From Candidatus Poribacteria bacterium (GTDB lineage: Bacteria > Poribacteria > WGA-4E > WGA-3G): a DNA stretch of 64,000 bases. Where the stretch lies: positions 32,036 through 96,035 of the forward strand of contig PYIY01000156.1 in assembly GCA_003635195.1 (NCBI GenBank), written 5' to 3'. Each line of letters begins with the position of its first letter. Positions within the stretch are counted from its first letter, which is position 1. The position numbers were made by a program, and so were the translations under genes. This document shows, piece after piece, positions 1 to 8,490 of this stretch. The notes under the pieces were generated by a model. The model was not told the DNA's origin. It did not search any database and saw nothing but the letters and a program-made list of their open reading frames with translations.

Positions 1-270
1 CTTCCACACGCAATCACCTATCTGCAATGCATGTTCAGCAAAGTCCATGTTCAACCCAGCACCGATCTAATTTCAGGCATACTCTATCAACCTTACTATC
101 TATGGGTTATGTGCGTAGGAGGCGTTGTCGTGTGGTGTTTTCCACAGACGTGGGACTGGACGCGACAGTTGACGCCTCTCAGAATAGGCGTGTGCCTATG
201 TCTGCTCTGGTTATCTCTCGCTGTATTGGCAACGCAGGCATATAATCCGTTTATCTATTTTATTTTTTAA
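1..270 (+). CDS. AlgI-like MBOAT O-acyltransferase, C-terminal part (partial)
   Basis: The frame is open from the first base of the window and stops at 268-270, so this is the 3' end of a gene that starts outside. The 89 visible residues hold hydrophobic segments and end in YNPFIYFIF, an ending known for AlgI-type membrane-bound O-acyltransferases, which pass acetyl groups across the inner membrane to exopolysaccharide. The two AlgJ/AlgX-like genes downstream on the same strand are the expected periplasmic partners, which supports the call. The catalytic histidine lies outside the window. The assignment rests on the C-terminal signature and on context. Confidence 0.72.
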   Translation, partial: LPHAITYLQCMFSKVHVQPSTDLISGILYQPYYLWVMCVGGVVVWCFPQTWDWTRQLTPLRIGVCLCLLWLSLAVLATQAYNPFIYFIF

Positions 271-412
271 TGGCAGTCGGCGATCAGGTAATTTAATTTT
301 TGCTGACAGATTCTCTGCCGTGGAAACAACATCGCTGTGCCTTTTGCCTGCTTCCAAAACGCCCAACTTGAACCTAAAAATTTCTCTCGATTCTGAGGTT
401 GAAAAAGAAGCC

Positions 413-441
413 TTGAACTTCATCAAGGCATGGTGTATAAT
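413..441 (+). promoter_or_regulatory. sigma-70 type promoter of the antitoxin-like gene
   Basis: TTGAAC at 413-418 and TATAAT at 436-441 are separated by 17 bases. The -10 is perfect and the -35 differs at one base. A GGAGG ribosome site and the ATG at 480 follow about 35 bases later. Confidence 0.6.
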
Positions 442-479
442 TTGGATAATATTATCTTCTGGTCACGCGGAGGTCTCAG

Positions 480-701
480 ATGAACGCAACGCCACAAAAT
501 ATATTAGAAGCATTCAATCAACTCCCTGAGACAGAAAAACATGCCCTTGCTTATGAAATCATAAAACAGGTCGCTCAGCTGGATATCCCGCCTCTAACGG
601 ATGAGGCACTCACCGAAGTTGCTGAGACGCTTTTCCTTGAGCACGACAAAACGGAGGCAGCCGATGCCGAAGCAAAATCGGGGGGAAGTATGGCTCGTTG
701 A
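480..701 (+). CDS. antitoxin-like small acidic protein
   Basis: This 73-residue acidic, helical protein has the composition of antitoxins paired with MazF/PemK-type toxins (EKHALAYEIIKQVAQ, then a charged tail). It has a strong GGAGG site seven bases before the ATG and its own promoter. Its 3' end overlaps, in another frame, the ATG of a short stretch that begins like a PemK/MazF toxin. Overlapping antitoxin-toxin order is usual for type II modules. Because the toxin is cut off, this gene is now either orphaned or regulatory. No antitoxin family could be named from the residues alone. Confidence 0.55.
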   Translation: MNATPQNILEAFNQLPETEKHALAYEIIKQVAQLDIPPLTDEALTEVAETLFLEHDKTEAADAEAKSGGSMAR

Positions 702-780
702 TCTCGGAATGGTCGCTAAGGATGGAAACGGGATTTTATCTCCATCTACTGCGAATTGCCTTCGTAAATGCCAAACTTAG
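664..780 (+). pseudogene. truncated MazF/PemK-like toxin fragment
   Basis: The ATG at 664 opens a 38-codon frame starting MPKQNRGEVWLVDLG, which matches the N-terminal beta strand of MazF/PemK endoribonucleases (RGEVWxVDLG). Similarity ends after about 19 residues (MVAK) and a stop follows at 778-780. The rest of the toxin is missing, so it cannot be active. It overlaps the antitoxin-like gene upstream by 38 bases and the start of the following AlgX/AlgJ-like gene at 768. A deletion probably removed the toxin body. Confidence 0.6.
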
Positions 781-2315
781 CTGAACATCGTCGGGAGATG
801 GCTCTAAAAGCGCTCGGCACCACACTTGTCAAACGGAATCTGAGCATCGTCAGCCTTGTCATCTTCAGCGCGACGCTTCTATCTGTCCCAATCTGTCAGC
901 TGGTCTCCGACATCCAACGCGGGGAATCTCTTCACGTTTTTCGAGCGATTGGTTTACTGCCTGTCCCTCACCTCGAAGAGATTGAGGCGTACGAGGACAC
1001 GCTCGAAGAAGAATCCGTACTGACCGATTGGCTCTTGCCGGGCGTTCAGACAATTCTGACGCGGGTGTTCCTTACCGGTAACGAACAAGCCTATCTCGGA
1101 CGCGATGGCTGGTTGTTCTACCGTGCCGACATAGATTCACTCATTGGTGCCAGTCCCTCAAAAACAGCAAGCGCGGCACTTACCACTCTTATTGACTTTA
1201 GTCGTCAGTTGGAAGCACGCGGTATCACACTTATCGTTGTGCCAACACCAGTTAAACCGACAATTCACCCTGAGCAATTTTCAGCACGCTACCGAAACAC
1301 TAACGCACCGATACATCATCCCGATTATGCGGCGTTTATTGATGGGCTTATATCAGAGGGCGTTCTGGTATACGATCCATCGCAACTGCTCTTTGAAGCT
1401 GCTCGCCAAGAAACACAATATCTCAAAACGGATACGCACTGGAAACCGGCGACGATGGAACGGATCGCACACCATCTATCTGCGTTTATTACTGAACGGA
1501 TTGAATTATCTACTGATCAATCAACTACCTACGTCAAAACAGCCGAGGATACCGCCAATATCGGGGACATCGCGAAGATGCTGAAGCTGCCGACCGGTCA
1601 AAAGTTGTTTCCACAGGAGCGCGTCACACGCTACATTGTTCAGACCCCTTCAGGTAACCTGTGGCGACCGGATCAAGAATCAGAGATTCTATTTTTAGGG
1701 GATAGTTTCAGCAATATCTACTCGCTCGCTGGTATGGGATGGGGTGACGCTGCAGGCTTTGTTGAACACCTTAGCGCGGAACTCGCGCGACCCATCGATA
1801 AAATTGTCATCAATGCTGGTGGTGCCGATGCGACGCGTCAGGCACTTGTGCAAGAAATTAGCCGTGGAAATGATCGTCTCGCCGGTAAACGCGTCCTTAT
1901 CTATCAGTTTGCGACGCGGGAAATCTTCTCTGGCGATTGGAAACTATTGTCCATACCGCAGGTTCAAGCCGCTGAGCAGTCACAGACGCGAAATGAGGAC
2001 ATAACCGTCACGGCAACTATCAAGGCAAAAACGGAGCCGCCGATGCCGCGAACCGTTCCGTATGCCGAATGCATCATCGCGCTGCATCTCGAAAACGCAG
2101 ATACATCTGAGCTGCCGGAAGCGTTCGTCGTATTTCTGTGGGGCATGCGTGAAAATCAGTGGACAGATGCTGCTACTTTCAAAGTGGACCAGAAAGTTAA
2201 GTTGCGGCTCCGTCCGTGGACGGCAGTTGAAACTGAATACGGCAGCTACAACCGCAAGGAATTAGAGGATGAAGAGACTTGGTTGTTGGATGTTTATTGG
2301 GGTGAGCTACCGTAG
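768..2315 (+). CDS. AlgX/AlgJ-like SGNH-fold polysaccharide O-acetyltransferase
   Basis: The 515-residue protein has one membrane segment (about residues 24-46) and then a periplasmic domain. It shows the hallmarks of the AlgX/AlgJ/DltD-like SGNH group: GRDGWLFY near residue 111, LIVVPTPVKPTIHPE, the catalytic pair in DTHW (D222, H224) and the nucleophile motif GDSFSN (S313). Such enzymes move acetyl groups from the AlgI-type membrane partner to exported polysaccharide. The start overlaps the toxin remnant. No clear ribosome site precedes ATG 768, and the N-terminal extension before the membrane segment is longer than usual, so a later start is possible. Its stop overlaps the next gene region closely, pointing to an operon. 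Confidence 0.82.
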   Translation: MPNLAEHRREMALKALGTTLVKRNLSIVSLVIFSATLLSVPICQLVSDIQRGESLHVFRAIGLLPVPHLEEIEAYEDTLEEESVLTDWLLPGVQTILTRVFLTGNEQAYLGRDGWLFYRADIDSLIGASPSKTASAALTTLIDFSRQLEARGITLIVVPTPVKPTIHPEQFSARYRNTNAPIHHPDYAAFIDGLISEGVLVYDPSQLLFEAARQETQYLKTDTHWKPATMERIAHHLSAFITERIELSTDQSTTYVKTAEDTANIGDIAKMLKLPTGQKLFPQERVTRYIVQTPSGNLWRPDQESEILFLGDSFSNIYSLAGMGWGDAAGFVEHLSAELARPIDKIVINAGGADATRQALVQEISRGNDRLAGKRVLIYQFATREIFSGDWKLLSIPQVQAAEQSQTRNEDITVTATIKAKTEPPMPRTVPYAECIIALHLENADTSELPEAFVVFLWGMRENQWTDAATFKVDQKVKLRLRPWTAVETEYGSYNRKELEDEETWLLDVYWGELP

Positions 2316-2332
2316 TGACTTTGGGGAGTCTA

Positions 2333-3358
2333 ATGAAAATAATCTTACAAGTTGCGACCTACGTGTTGGTATCTATTCTGCTGCTGGTATTTTCTAACTT
2401 CACCGCTGCTGAGACGGAACTTTTCGGACAGTCGTTGGCTAAAAAGGCTGCCGCGGCAGAAGCACAAAAGACGACAGTCGTTTCTGGGAAAGATGGATGG
2501 TTGTTCTTTGCACCCGAACTACGCGCTATGAGCGTTGGGCAATTTTGGGGCGATGCAGCGGCGCGCGTCAGTCGCGCCTCAAACCCTGAATTCGCCGACC
2601 CACTTCCTGCTATCCTCGACTTCAAGGCACAATTGGACAAGGTAGGTATCGAGCTAATCTTCGTTCCAATACCAGCAAAAGCCACGATTTATCCTGAGAT
2701 GGTTTCTGAGCACGGCACCGGGACGACACGGACTGATAAATACCATCTCAAATTCTACGACGTTTTGCGGGAACAGGGTGTGAATGTGCTTGATTTAACG
2801 CCGATTTTCCTCAAAAACCGGTTTGCCGATGCTGGGCCTGTCTACTGCAAACAAGATACACACTGGTCTGGGCAAGGGTGTATTTTGGCAGCGGAGGCGA
2901 TTGCTAAAGTCATCGGTACGCCTTCGTGGGTGGGGGAAATCCCTAAGAGAAATATTGAGATGGAAACGCGCATGACCGAAGTTACGGGTGATCTTTGGAA
3001 AGCACTCGGCGACGAGAATCTGCAGAAAGAACAACTCCGGCTGACTTATATCAAGGAAGGTGCCAGCGCGTCGTGGCGAGCAAGTCCGGTTGTTCTGCTC
3101 GGAGATAGTCACAACCTTGTCTTTCACGCGGGCGGAAACATGCATGCACAGGGAGCGGGTCTACCGGACCATCTCGCCTATCAGCTTGGGTTTCCTGTGG
3201 ATGTCGTAGCGGTTCGTGGTTCGGGGGCAACGCCGTCGCGGTTGAACCTGTATCGACGGCGCGATAACATGAAGGGGAAGCAAGTTGTTATTTGGTGCTT
3301 GAGTGTCCGAGAATTCACAGAAGGGCAGGGGTGGCGAAAGGTGCCTGTGATTCGATAA
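2333..3358 (+). CDS. second AlgX/AlgJ-like SGNH-fold O-acetyltransferase
   Basis: A 341-residue secreted or membrane-anchored protein with a signal sequence (MKIILQVATYVLVSILLLVF, then TAA-ETE). I chose ATG 2333 because GGGGAG lies six bases before it. A GTG at 2315 overlapping the previous stop would add six residues. Family motifs are GKDGWLFF, IFVPIPAKATIYPE, QDTHW (D175, H177) and LLGDSHN (S259). It is a paralog of the gene upstream and probably works with it on the same polysaccharide. Possession of two such enzymes is also known for alginate and cellulose acetylation systems. Confidence 0.82.
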   Translation: MKIILQVATYVLVSILLLVFSNFTAAETELFGQSLAKKAAAAEAQKTTVVSGKDGWLFFAPELRAMSVGQFWGDAAARVSRASNPEFADPLPAILDFKAQLDKVGIELIFVPIPAKATIYPEMVSEHGTGTTRTDKYHLKFYDVLREQGVNVLDLTPIFLKNRFADAGPVYCKQDTHWSGQGCILAAEAIAKVIGTPSWVGEIPKRNIEMETRMTEVTGDLWKALGDENLQKEQLRLTYIKEGASASWRASPVVLLGDSHNLVFHAGGNMHAQGAGLPDHLAYQLGFPVDVVAVRGSGATPSRLNLYRRRDNMKGKQVVIWCLSVREFTEGQGWRKVPVIR

Positions 3359-3789
3359 AATTATTTGACTGGACGGTTTCTCTGTAGAACCGGATTTTTC
3401 AGTGTTCTGCTTTATCCTCAGAGAAGGTTTCACTTCTCGATGAAAAGTCTTTAGTTTTTATTCCATAAAGGATACCCATTATCCTGACGCTTCACAACTT
3501 TATTTATGAACACCCTCATTTAGATACTCAATATTACTGCCCCGGTGCAAACAAAATCGTCCTGCACTTTCGTATCGGTTCGCGTTTCTTCTTACATAAC
3601 GCCCTCCATCACTATCTGCTTTGCAGCAATCTTGCCAACTTCCGACTAACGAGGTTTGGCACCCGTCCCCGCAAAATCGAAGATATTTGAAAACTTAACA
3701 TGAAATAGACATACAATTGTCCAAAATTTAGAAATTTTAGAAAATTGTGAAATTTACCCTTAACTTTTTCGGTTTTATTTGTATAATTA
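3359..3789. other. AT-rich intergenic region before the IS
   Basis: No gene is supported here. The right part (about 3700-3789) is very AT-rich. It holds a degenerate copy of an IS end (AATTGTCCAAAATTTAG at 3716-3731) and a stretch at about 3755-3788 that resembles 5757-5797 (ATTTAC-CTTAACTTTTTCGG followed by TATAATTA). Confidence 0.5.
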
Positions 3790-5188
3790 CTATAGTTTGG
3801 ACAATATTGTAAAATTATGCTGCCTTGTTAAAAGGCAGGGGTGTATCGTCTTGAAAAGTAAGGCTAATATTTTGCGAGTTTGTTTTTTTTCTAAACTTCG
3901 CAGAAAATGACGCGACTGCCATTTGCGAGCGGAGATAAGCTACTCGCAAGCCTTGTGTAAGTTTCCTCGGGCGATACCAATGAATGCCGAGATGTTGACA
4001 GACCTTCTCAACACTTATCGGTTTCTGTGTCGTTTCTGGCATCAAGAATATCAACTTCGTCAAAGCCGCAGCGACGAAACTCAGTTGAACAAAACGATTG
4101 ATGCTTTTCCGAGATTTGCTGCGATAGGCATCAAATCCGAAGTGCTGTTTGGCATCTCGAAAAGCGGTTTCTATTTGCCACCTTTGTTGATAGTATTCAA
4201 CAATCTTCGGTATCTCAAGCATTAGATCTGTTGTAAAGACGCAGAAATACCGATACGGTTTTGAGGCTTTCGGGCGGTTTCGGATGATGACGAGTCGGAC
4301 CTCGGCATCACACATCTTCGTCCGCACGACCTTTGAGGCGATCGAATAACTTTGACCACCTATGTCTACGAGAGTATACCGCAATCGGCGAATATCCAGA
4401 CGGTCTCCGTACTTTCTCGGCCTCCCACGTTGACGGTGTTTTGGCGGTTTGGGTAAACGATAGAAAACGGCATTAGATTTCGCACGACATAAGATATGAT
4501 GTCCGAAACTGCGTGCCATTGTAAAAACTTTTCGCCGTGCGAAGCCACGATCAAAGATGATAAGTCCCGGGACAATCTTTGAACAGATACGTTTCAACAC
4601 CGCCTGACTTTTATCGCGGATCGTCTGCGGTGCGATGAGTTTCACCCAGACGGGGAATAGATGCCACTGTGTCGCTGTCTGAGAAAGTAAACCTAACGCA
4701 CCAAACTCGTGTCCGTAATGAAACTTCGATTGATTCACGCGATGCTTTTGATAACTGAAGTTGCCGAAAAAATGCAATCCCCATTGGGATTTGCCCGTCT
4801 TCAGTGCCTTAGTTTCATCATAGACATAAACCCAATCCTCAAAGAGATGTTGGATGCGTCTGATGAGAAGTGCGGCGACGGCATCGGCGTTCCATTTCCC
4901 CCGGGAAAGGAACTTCGGAAATGACCAATACTGGGTTTCCGAGGCACTCGATTGATAAAGTTCCGTCAGTGTGCCATTGCCTCTATTGGCGATGAAGCCG
5001 AAGATAAACGCTTGGAACACTGCGAAGTTTTGTTGATTGAATAAAGGCCGAAAATCCGATAGAATACCTTCTAAGCAGAAAAGGAGGTCCATTTTTTACA
5101 TTCCTTTCAAAACAGTCGCGTGTTTATGAAAGGATACCTCTTTTTCTGCTTGCAAACACCTTAATTCTTAAAATTGTCCAAACTATAG
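3790..5188 (-). mobile_element. complete insertion sequence, IS4-like DDE type
   Basis: The 1399-bp element is bounded by 16-bp perfect inverted repeats, CTATAGTTTGGACAAT at 3790-3805 and its complement at 5173-5188. It is flanked by a perfect 8-bp direct repeat TATAATTA (3782-3789 and 5189-5196), the target duplication. It carries one transposase gene that fills the element. Perfect ends, an intact gene and an intact duplication suggest recent insertion. Confidence 0.92.
3815..5092 (-). CDS. IS4-like (possibly IS701-type) DDE transposase
   Basis: A 425-residue transposase. The DDE residues are recognisable in VYDETKALKTGKS (first Asp), IIFDRGFARR (second Asp) and YQQRWQIETAFRDAKQHFGF (the Y-R-E-K signature of the IS4 superfamily, containing the Glu). 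The C-terminal region is basic. It cuts and joins the element ends described for 3790-5188. The gene is complete, without frameshift. IS4 and IS701 families share this core and I cannot separate them by eye. Confidence 0.9.
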   Translation of the reverse strand: MDLLFCLEGILSDFRPLFNQQNFAVFQAFIFGFIANRGNGTLTELYQSSASETQYWSFPKFLSRGKWNADAVAALLIRRIQHLFEDWVYVYDETKALKTGKSQWGLHFFGNFSYQKHRVNQSKFHYGHEFGALGLLSQTATQWHLFPVWVKLIAPQTIRDKSQAVLKRICSKIVPGLIIFDRGFARRKVFTMARSFGHHILCRAKSNAVFYRLPKPPKHRQRGRPRKYGDRLDIRRLRYTLVDIGGQSYSIASKVVRTKMCDAEVRLVIIRNRPKASKPYRYFCVFTTDLMLEIPKIVEYYQQRWQIETAFRDAKQHFGFDAYRSKSRKSINRFVQLSFVAAALTKLIFLMPETTQKPISVEKVCQHLGIHWYRPRKLTQGLRVAYLRSQMAVASFSAKFRKKTNSQNISLTFQDDTPLPFNKAA

Positions 5189-5559
5189 TATAATTATAAA
5201 ACCTAAACTTTTAACGGTATGCACCCTTTTCAGCAAAAACTGTGTCTTTTAATTATAAAGGGACCTTTGATTTTTTATAAGTTTCAGAGAAAAGTAAACT
5301 CACAGAATATTAGCACCTCATTTCAGCAGAATACGACGCTGCCTTTTGACGAGGCTGCCTGAATGATATAACATCGTCCAAACTTCCGTAAAATTTGGCA
5401 TTTTTGATTTTTTTTTCTGATTTTTGGGTAATTTATGACATTTTTTTCATTTTATGCACGAAAAGTGGTAAAAAAAGGTGCTATATAAGATAGCGTTGGA
5501 TGAATGTTTAGATTTAAGCGTTCATCTAATTGTTAAATTTTTTGCTTCCGATTGCGTAG

Positions 5560-5603
5560 CAAAACCTTAACTTCTTAAAATTGTCCAAACTTTAGTATAA
5601 TTA
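5560..5603 (+). repeat. remnant of an IS right end
   Basis: ATTGTCCAAACTTTAG (5580-5595) matches the inverted repeat of the intact IS with one change. The bases before it (CTTCTTAAA) and after it (TATAATTA) also match the right junction of the intact copy. Only the end survives. Confidence 0.7.
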
Positions 5604-5796
5604 ATGTGAGTTTGATAATAAAAATTGAAGTGTACACGTAGATTGGGGTGAGGTATGGGGTTGGTGCCTACCTATCTAATCTCCTCTATTTTCCCCCAGA
5701 ACTATTCATTGGACGATCACAGCGCATATTTTTCGTGAAATTCCGAAAAAATATGGCATTTACTCTTAACTTTTCCGATTTCATTCTTATAATTAA

Positions 5797-5892
5797 AGTG
5801 GGATTTACGCATGCTGCTCTTTTGTAGCATAGGAAACCGTGGGTTTCCTGTGCCAAGAGAACAGCTGCGTTTTTTCCAAGAACCCCACTTAA
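5797..5892. repeat. MITE-like imperfect hairpin
   Basis: The outer arms are AAGTGGG and CCCACTT and the inner perfect arms are AGGAAACC and GGGTTTCCT, with further pairing between ACGCATGCTG and CAGCTGCGT. The whole stretch can fold on itself. Its left arm contains ATTTACGCA and GCGTAAGTCCTAT follows at about 5915, so the element may extend to there. Confidence 0.5.
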
Positions 5893-6017
5893 CAGTGTGT
5901 GCTAAAATCAAAATTGCGTAAGTCCTATACAATTTATCAAACTGAAGCAAGATACCATCTCTGGCCGAATAAAAGCATCCTGAAGGTACTTGAAAGCCTG
6001 AGAAAGGAGAGAGAAAA

Positions 6018-7175
6018 ATGAATGCTCATACCAGAGAAGATAAGTCTTGTGATCGGATGCCCTCCGAGAATCATACAGATTCTCCGATTCTACGGCAGCA
6101 GGAAAACGGTGTATTTGCGCTTATGGAAGCGGAAGCGTCACAAGGTGCATCCGTAAGGGATAAGTTGCAGGGGGATTACAGAGAGATCATTGGGAAAAGT
6201 CCACAGATCTTTAAAGTCCTGCAACAAATTGAGAATCTCGCGAATACACCGTTGAGGGTTCTGATTTCTGGCAAAACGGGAACGGGTAAAGAAATGGTCG
6301 CGCGCGCCCTGCACAAAAACAGTGGCAGATCGGGAGAGATGATTTCTGTCAATTGTGCAGCGTTTCCAGAAAGCTTGCTGGAAAGTGAGTTATTTGGGCA
6401 TGAGAAAGGTGCGTTTACGAGCGCAGATACACGTCATATTGGTAGGTTTGAAAGGGCAGACAAGGGTACACTATTCCTTGATGAAATTGGGGAGATGCCG
6501 CTTGCTATGCAACCGAAGTTGTTACGTGCGATTGAAGATGGCGAAATTGAACGCGTCGGCGGTGAAAAACCGGTTGCGGTGGATGTCCGAATTTTGGCAG
6601 CTACCAACCGAGATCTCGCAGAAGCTGTTAAAGACAAGACGTTTCGTGAAGACCTCTATTATCGGTTGAATATGGCATCTATCTCTCTACCAACATTGGT
6701 AGAACGGCAGGAGGATATTGAAGATTTGGTATTCTGCTTCCTTGAAAAACATCGAATGCTTGGAGGTTCGCAGTGCTCGTCTATCGCACTGAGTACATTG
6801 GCTCTTCTCAAAGATTATCCCTGGCCGGGAAATATACGAGAGTTGGAAAACGCCATTCAAGTGGCATCTTGCTTTGTCAAAGGAGAGGTTCTCTTACCGG
6901 AGTATCTGCCAGAAAATATTCGGATGTATCAAAGGCGATCTGTGAGCATCTCTGGAGAAATTTCTACACCTGAAGGCGAGCAAAAGGTAAGTGTTCCCCT
7001 CGGCACGACACTTAAGACGATGGAAGAAACTTTCATCCGTGAAACCTTGGCATGGCTTGACGAAAATCGAACAAAAGCCGCGGAGGTATTGGGGGTTAGC
7101 ATACGGACCTTGCAACGGAAGTTGAAAAAGCATCGTGCTTACGATCAATCCGAAGGGAAACGCACGGAAAAGTGA
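6018..7175 (+). CDS. sigma-54 interacting AAA+ transcriptional activator without receiver domain
   Basis: A 385-residue NtrC-family activator. Residues 1-55 are a short low-complexity leader with no response-regulator receiver or GAF domain. The AAA+ domain has Walker A GKTGTGKE (residues 85-92), the sigma-54 contact loop GAFTSA (131-136, where the family consensus is GAFTGA) and Walker B LFLDEIGE (D155). A Fis-type helix-turn-helix is at the C-terminus (KAAEVLGVSIRTLQRKLKKH). AAAGGAGAG precedes ATG 6018. It is likely to act on the sigma-54 promoter at 7509, whose upstream palindromes lie between this gene and the next. How its activity is controlled cannot be seen. Confidence 0.9.
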   Translation: MNAHTREDKSCDRMPSENHTDSPILRQQENGVFALMEAEASQGASVRDKLQGDYREIIGKSPQIFKVLQQIENLANTPLRVLISGKTGTGKEMVARALHKNSGRSGEMISVNCAAFPESLLESELFGHEKGAFTSADTRHIGRFERADKGTLFLDEIGEMPLAMQPKLLRAIEDGEIERVGGEKPVAVDVRILAATNRDLAEAVKDKTFREDLYYRLNMASISLPTLVERQEDIEDLVFCFLEKHRMLGGSQCSSIALSTLALLKDYPWPGNIRELENAIQVASCFVKGEVLLPEYLPENIRMYQRRSVSISGEISTPEGEQKVSVPLGTTLKTMEETFIRETLAWLDENRTKAAEVLGVSIRTLQRKLKKHRAYDQSEGKRTEK

Positions 7176-7189
7176 GAAGTTTTCTTTGT

Positions 7190-7331
7190 TGAATAAATGA
7201 CGACAATCTGATAAAATCCTGCTTACACAAAAAAGGATGTCTAATTTTTATTTTCTTTCAGATGTTATTTTGTTTCTCAAAGGATACCTGCTTTTCGTCA
7301 GTTTAATTCATAAAGATTGTCCAGACTTTAG
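7190..7331 (-). repeat. decayed right end of a related IS
   Basis: The stretch aligns with the last 140 bases of the intact IS: GAATAAA...CCGATAGAAT is matched by GAATAAA...CTGATAAAAT, AAAGGATACCT is shared, and the end ATTGTCCAGACTTTAG (7316-7331) is a two-mismatch inverted repeat. No transposase and no opposite end remain. It begins directly after the activator gene. Confidence 0.7.
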
Positions 7332-7405
7332 TTATGAATTGGGGGTGTCCGTCCTTGGAGAATGATTGTCTTTTGCGCGCCGAGGTGTATTATTTTTGGT
7401 AAATA

Positions 7406-7460
7406 CGTCAAAAATGGCGGGGTTAGGTGCGTCAAAAATGACGTATGCATCAAAATGACG
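7406..7460 (+). promoter_or_regulatory. three upstream activator sites for sigma-54 activator
   Basis: CGTCAAAAATGGCG (7406-7419), CGTCAAAAATGACG (7430-7443) and CATCAAAATGACG (7448-7460) are repeats of one palindrome (CGTCA-N4-TGACG). They lie about 80-120 bases before the expected transcription start, the usual enhancer distance. Confidence 0.6.
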
Positions 7461-7507
7461 GGGTTCAGAATGGGTGTGGATCCAATAAATGGGTGTGGTT
7501 TCGCCAA

Positions 7508-7523
7508 TTGGCATGATATTTGC
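7508..7523 (+). promoter_or_regulatory. sigma-54 promoter
   Basis: TTGGCAT with five bases to TTGC (TGGCAT at 7509-7514, TTGC at 7520-7523) fits the -24/-12 consensus TGGCAC-N5-TTGC with one change. It points toward the genes at 7833-9998. Confidence 0.75.
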
Positions 7524-7832
7524 TAATACTACTTAAGTAGTGTTGGAAAAAAGGACATAAAGTCAGCAGGATCTGAATGCAATGCGCAAGTCATGATATA
7601 TTTCATATTGTGCTTCCTTATTGTGTTTCAGAGTCCCTAATTGAATCTTATGTTTAGTGTTTAGTTTTGGAACTATCTCAAATTATTATGACCTTAACGG
7701 GAACTATCAATCCTTGGGTTTATAAGCGCACGATGAGATTGGTTTGTAGCAGGATCTATTAGTTTGTGGCTTTATGGAATAAGATCCCTTTACATCAAAC
7801 TTACGTTAGACAAATAAGGAGAAAGAAAAGAG

Positions 7833-8378
7833 ATGACACATCAACCGAAAAGGGCGGTTGCTTTACTACTCTTGTTCACATTTGCAGCCGTTCATATGTT
7901 CACGCCTCTTGCGAATACCCACATGATTTGTGGTGGCTGCCCCTGGGAAGGCCAGTCCGGGGTCTGCCAATATTGTTACACGGATCACCCCGAAGGGAGC
8001 CATGGCACGTTTCATCCGTGTGGTGTTCATCTGACATCGGTACCCGGCGATCATACGCTCCAAGCGAGTTGCCCGGAGACCAATAGTCAGGGACGGAGTT
8101 GCACGGTGACGAGTTTCTACGCCTGTGACGGTCATAGTCATTCGTTTCCGACGACCCAGGAAGAATGCGATGAAGCAAAAGAGAGTTGTGAAAATGCCAA
8201 AAAGTCAGCAACTAACGCAAGGAACCGAGCAATCTTCACTTGTGGTGTTGCTGCAATTGAACCCTCTCCAGCAGGAGAACTTGGATGTGTTCTTGCTCTG
8301 GCATACGCTGCTGGAGTGGCAGCATACGCGGAAGGGGTTTGTATGAACGCAGATGACATATGCAGGCGTGTACAGTAG
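7833..8378 (+). CDS. Cys-rich secreted protein of unknown function
   Basis: A 181-residue protein with a signal peptide (residues 1-27, AAVHMFTPLANT) and 14 cysteines. The first mature part holds CxxC pairs (ICGGC, VCQYC) and many His (HPEGSHGTFHPCGVH, CDGHSHSF), suggesting metal binding. The last third is a charged helix with Cys spaced along it (EECDEAKESCENAKK) and an Ala-rich hydrophobic stretch (LALAYAAGVAAYAEG). AAGGAGAAAG precedes the ATG. It is the first gene behind the sigma-54 promoter. I recognise no family. A secreted metal-binding or disulfide-rich protein, or a precursor peptide, are possible readings. Confidence 0.65.
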   Translation: MTHQPKRAVALLLLFTFAAVHMFTPLANTHMICGGCPWEGQSGVCQYCYTDHPEGSHGTFHPCGVHLTSVPGDHTLQASCPETNSQGRSCTVTSFYACDGHSHSFPTTQEECDEAKESCENAKKSATNARNRAIFTCGVAAIEPSPAGELGCVLALAYAAGVAAYAEGVCMNADDICRRVQ

Positions 8379-8490
8379 CGTTCTAATAGAAACGCATCAC
8401 CTCTTCTTTGTTGCGTAAAACAAATTGCGTCCTTAGTAGATAGGTTGTGTTTACATAACTTATCTACTCTCTATACTTTTAGGAGTCCCC
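8379..8490 (+). promoter_or_regulatory. spacer with inverted repeat before the 408-aa gene
   Basis: AGTAGATA (from about 8434) and TATCTACT (ending about 8468) form an eight-base stem with an 18-base loop, just before the TAGGAG ribosome site. There is no T-run, so a role in translation or mRNA processing is as likely as termination. Confidence 0.35.

Larger units (their letters stand above)
5189..6017. other. repeat-rich intergenic region upstream of the first activator
   Basis: No gene is supported. It holds a sequence (5198-5241) similar to 22441-22488 on the other strand, a partial IS end at 5580-5595, a 95-base imperfect hairpin at about 5797-5892, and GCGTAAGTCCTAT at about 5915-5927, a motif also present near 21064 and 22321. 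Confidence 0.6.
7176..7832. other. regulatory intergenic region
   Basis: No gene is supported. After the IS remnant come three copies of a CGTCAAAAATGACG-like palindrome and a sigma-54 promoter, then a leader of about 300 bases to the Cys-rich gene. The leader has no obvious hairpin or small gene. Confidence 0.6.

Noticed and set aside
320..529. 69-codon frame on the plus strand before the antitoxin-like gene
   Set aside because: It runs across the promoter and into the antitoxin gene in another frame, with no start signal.
5717..5950. 77-codon frame on the minus strand
   Set aside because: It covers the imperfect hairpin at 5797-5892 and shows no protein-like pattern.
8138..8359. Frames opposite the Cys-rich gene
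   Set aside because: They are shadows of a gene with a good ribosome site, signal peptide and promoter.
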